A DNA stretch of 5,394 bases from CAYREV01 sp964423345 (GTDB taxonomy: Bacteria > Bacteroidota > Rhodothermia > Balneolales > Balneolaceae), in the NCBI GenBank assembly GCA_964423345.1, contig CAYREV010000074.1:1-5394 (forward strand). Direction: 5' to 3'. The notes beneath the pieces were generated by a model. That model worked only from the letters and a program-made list of their open reading frames with translations, ran no database searches and was not told the origin of the DNA. Positions within the stretch are counted from its first letter, which is position 1. Each line of letters starts with the position of its first letter. The translations under genes and the position numbers were made by a program. Below are positions 4,021-5,394 of this stretch, in pieces.

Positions 4021-5394
4021 TCGCCGCCTCCTCGTCCTGCTCGCCCTGGTCGGGCTCGTGGCCACGGCCTGCACGGTCGAGCCCGGCACCGCCGCGAACC
4101 AGCGCGAACCCCTGGCCCTGCCCGACGCCCCGTCGCCCCTGCCGGGCTCTGGCCTGCTGACCGGCACCGGCGTCACCGACGAGGCCTGCCCGGACGCAGT
4201 GAACCCCGACAACGGCTGCATCCACCTCGGGGCGCTGGTCGACCGCTCGGGTCCGTGGGGCCCGTTCGGGGATGCCGCCCTGGCCGGGGCGCAGGCGTTC
4301 TGGGCTCACGTCAACGAGCAGGGCGGGGTGACCGCCACGCGGCACGACGGACTCGAGCCCGCCTTCAACGTGGCGCTCGGCGACCACGTCGTCGACACCC
4401 GGTCCGATGTCGCCGCACATCTCGACGGCTACGAGCGGATCGAGCCGCACGTGCTCGCTGTCGCCATGTCCTCCGGGACCGCTCCGACGGTCGAGGCGCT
4501 GCCGCGCCACATCGCCGACGAGCTGCCGGTGGTCCCGCTCGGGTCGTGGTCCGGCTGGCAGTTCGAGGAGCTCGTCGCCGAGTCCGGCGCGAGCGCCTGC
4601 ATGCAGGCGCTCGACGGCCTGGACTGGGCGCTGGCGCGGCTCGGGGGCGACGACACGCGCTTCGACCACGTCGTCGTGGTGCACACCCCCGACCTGGAGG
4701 GCCAGGACGTGCTTGCCGCGGTGGCGCACTGGGCGAACCCCGACGGGGACCACCCCCGGGTCCCGTTCGAACCCGAGCACCACGCCGTGATCGTCGAGCC
4801 GGAGGGCGACGTCGCCCACGCCGTGGACCGGATCCTCGCCGTCGCGCCCGAGGTGGTCGTGATGGCCGCCGGGCCGCAGGTCACCGCCGACGTGGCCACC
4901 GCCACGGCCGAGGCGGGGTGGTCGGGGCTGCTCGTCGGCACGGACCGCACCTTCGAGCCCTCCCTGCTGGACGACCCCGCGGTCGCCGACGCCCTCGACG
5001 GGCGCTTCCTCCACGTCACCGCGTTCGGGCCGCTCGACCAGGGCGGAACGGCCTACGTCGACATGCGGACGAGCCTGGGCCTCGCTGAGGACCGGCCGGT
5101 CGACCCCGGCGACGGCCGCGTGCCGGGAAACCTCGCCTGGGTGGCCGGCTGGGTGTCGCAGTACCCGCTCCACGAGGCGCTGAAGGAGGCGATCCTCCGC
5201 GGTGACCTCAGCCGCGCGAGCGTCGTCGAGGAGCTGCGCGGCCTGACCGTGACGTACGACGGGGCGCTGCCGTGGACCACCTACGGCGGCGTGCCGAACG
5301 ACGAGGTCACGCGCCGCGCCTTCGTGCACGTCCCGGACCCCGACGGGCTCATGGGGCAGGCGCTGGTCGGCGACGCCTACGTCGGGCTCACCGC
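4013..5394 (+). CDS. Lipoprotein substrate-binding protein, branched-chain amino acid ABC transporter type; runs off the right edge
   Basis: The frame is open from ATG 4013 to the edge, giving 460 residues without a stop. The N-terminus MRDRR, a hydrophobic core and LVATAC give a lipoprotein signal peptide with Cys20 as the lipidated residue. A low-complexity Pro/Gly linker follows to about residue 55. The mature domain opens with HLGALVDRSGPWGPFGDAAL at 71-90, then AGAQAFWAHVNEQGGV. This is the opening strand-helix pattern of the type 1 periplasmic-binding fold (Peripla_BP_6, LivJ-like). Later Rossmann-like segments are VVVVHTP (220-226) and VVVMAAG (281-287). Cys59 and Cys69 may form a disulfide; Cys196 is also present. 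Its start overlaps the qcrB stop by 8 nt (ATGCGTGA), so it is probably cotranslated with the bc complex. The ligand is unknown. It may be a transporter component, a receptor, or a protein adapted to assist respiration; no permease or ATPase gene is visible. Confidence 0.85.
   Translation, partial: MRDRRLLVLLALVGLVATACTVEPGTAANQREPLALPDAPSPLPGSGLLTGTGVTDEACPDAVNPDNGCIHLGALVDRSGPWGPFGDAALAGAQAFWAHVNEQGGVTATRHDGLEPAFNVALGDHVVDTRSDVAAHLDGYERIEPHVLAVAMSSGTAPTVEALPRHIADELPVVPLGSWSGWQFEELVAESGASACMQALDGLDWALARLGGDDTRFDHVVVVHTPDLEGQDVLAAVAHWANPDGDHPRVPFEPEHHAVIVEPEGDVAHAVDRILAVAPEVVVMAAGPQVTADVATATAEAGWSGLLVGTDRTFEPSLLDDPAVADALDGRFLHVTAFGPLDQGGTAYVDMRTSLGLAEDRPVDPGDGRVPGNLAWVAGWVSQYPLHEALKEAILRGDLSRASVVEELRGLTVTYDGALPWTTYGGVPNDEVTRRAFVHVPDPDGLMGQALVGDAYVGLT
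4590..4613. repeat. 24-bp perfect palindrome within the binding-protein gene
   Basis: The half-site CGAGCGCCTGCA (4590-4601) is followed without spacer by its exact reverse complement (4602-4613). The symmetry breaks at the flanking bases 4589 and 4614. It encodes part of ASACMQALD in the binding protein. Roughly, with the base composition seen here, a perfect 24-bp palindrome is expected well under once per hundred windows of this size. It could be a protein-binding site or a strong mRNA hairpin, or it may be fortuitous. Confidence 0.6.

Noticed and set aside
2413..4221. 602-residue minus-strand open frame opposite qcrB
   Set aside because: It is antisense to the well-supported qcrA, qcrB and lipoprotein genes and has a low-complexity Asp/Glu/Arg/Gln composition typical of GC-rich shadow frames.
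3854..5329. 491-residue minus-strand open frame opposite the binding protein
   Set aside because: It has a shadow-frame composition (Gly, Arg, Val, Asp, His) with no recognisable motif, while the plus strand encodes a recognisable lipoprotein family.

Overview
The window is very GC-rich, densely coding, and reads as chromosomal DNA of a high-GC Gram-positive bacterium (Actinomycetota). The strongest support is the gene order qcrC-qcrA-qcrB, with a diheme cytochrome c, a three-helix Rieske protein with a twin-arginine third helix, and a cytochrome b carrying a PDWY motif. It is not the usual mycobacterial or streptomycete layout, because no ctaE lies directly before qcrC. A deep-branching actinobacterial lineage is my inference; the sequence does not fix the species.

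Left part, minus strand (1-697): the N-terminal part of a molybdenum/tungsten formate dehydrogenase catalytic subunit. Its frame is interrupted at 137-139 by an in-frame UGA exactly where related enzymes carry the active-site selenocysteine. Immediately 3' of that codon the RNA can form a bacterial SECIS hairpin with a GGUCU apical loop. The gene runs off the left edge and would be wrongly cut or called broken by an annotator that reads UGA as stop.

Middle (698-956): a divergent control region with no gene. It holds two good Shine-Dalgarno sequences facing outward, a 7+7 inverted repeat, a 12-bp perfect palindrome, a 7-bp hairpin in the qcrC leader and a short direct repeat. I found no convincing -35/-10 pair on either strand.

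Right part, plus strand (957-5394): a tightly coupled operon, qcrC-qcrA-qcrB, then a lipoprotein of the branched-chain-amino-acid type periplasmic-binding family. The genes overlap by 4, 4 and 8 nt (ATGA, GTGA, ATGCGTGA). The three qcr products form a menaquinol:cytochrome c reductase in the cytoplasmic membrane. Electrons entering the quinone pool, possibly including those from formate, could pass through it, but a direct link to the divergent formate dehydrogenase is inference. The binding protein runs off the right edge without a stop and is an unexpected fourth member of a respiratory operon. Its gene contains a 24-bp perfect palindrome that chance does not easily explain.
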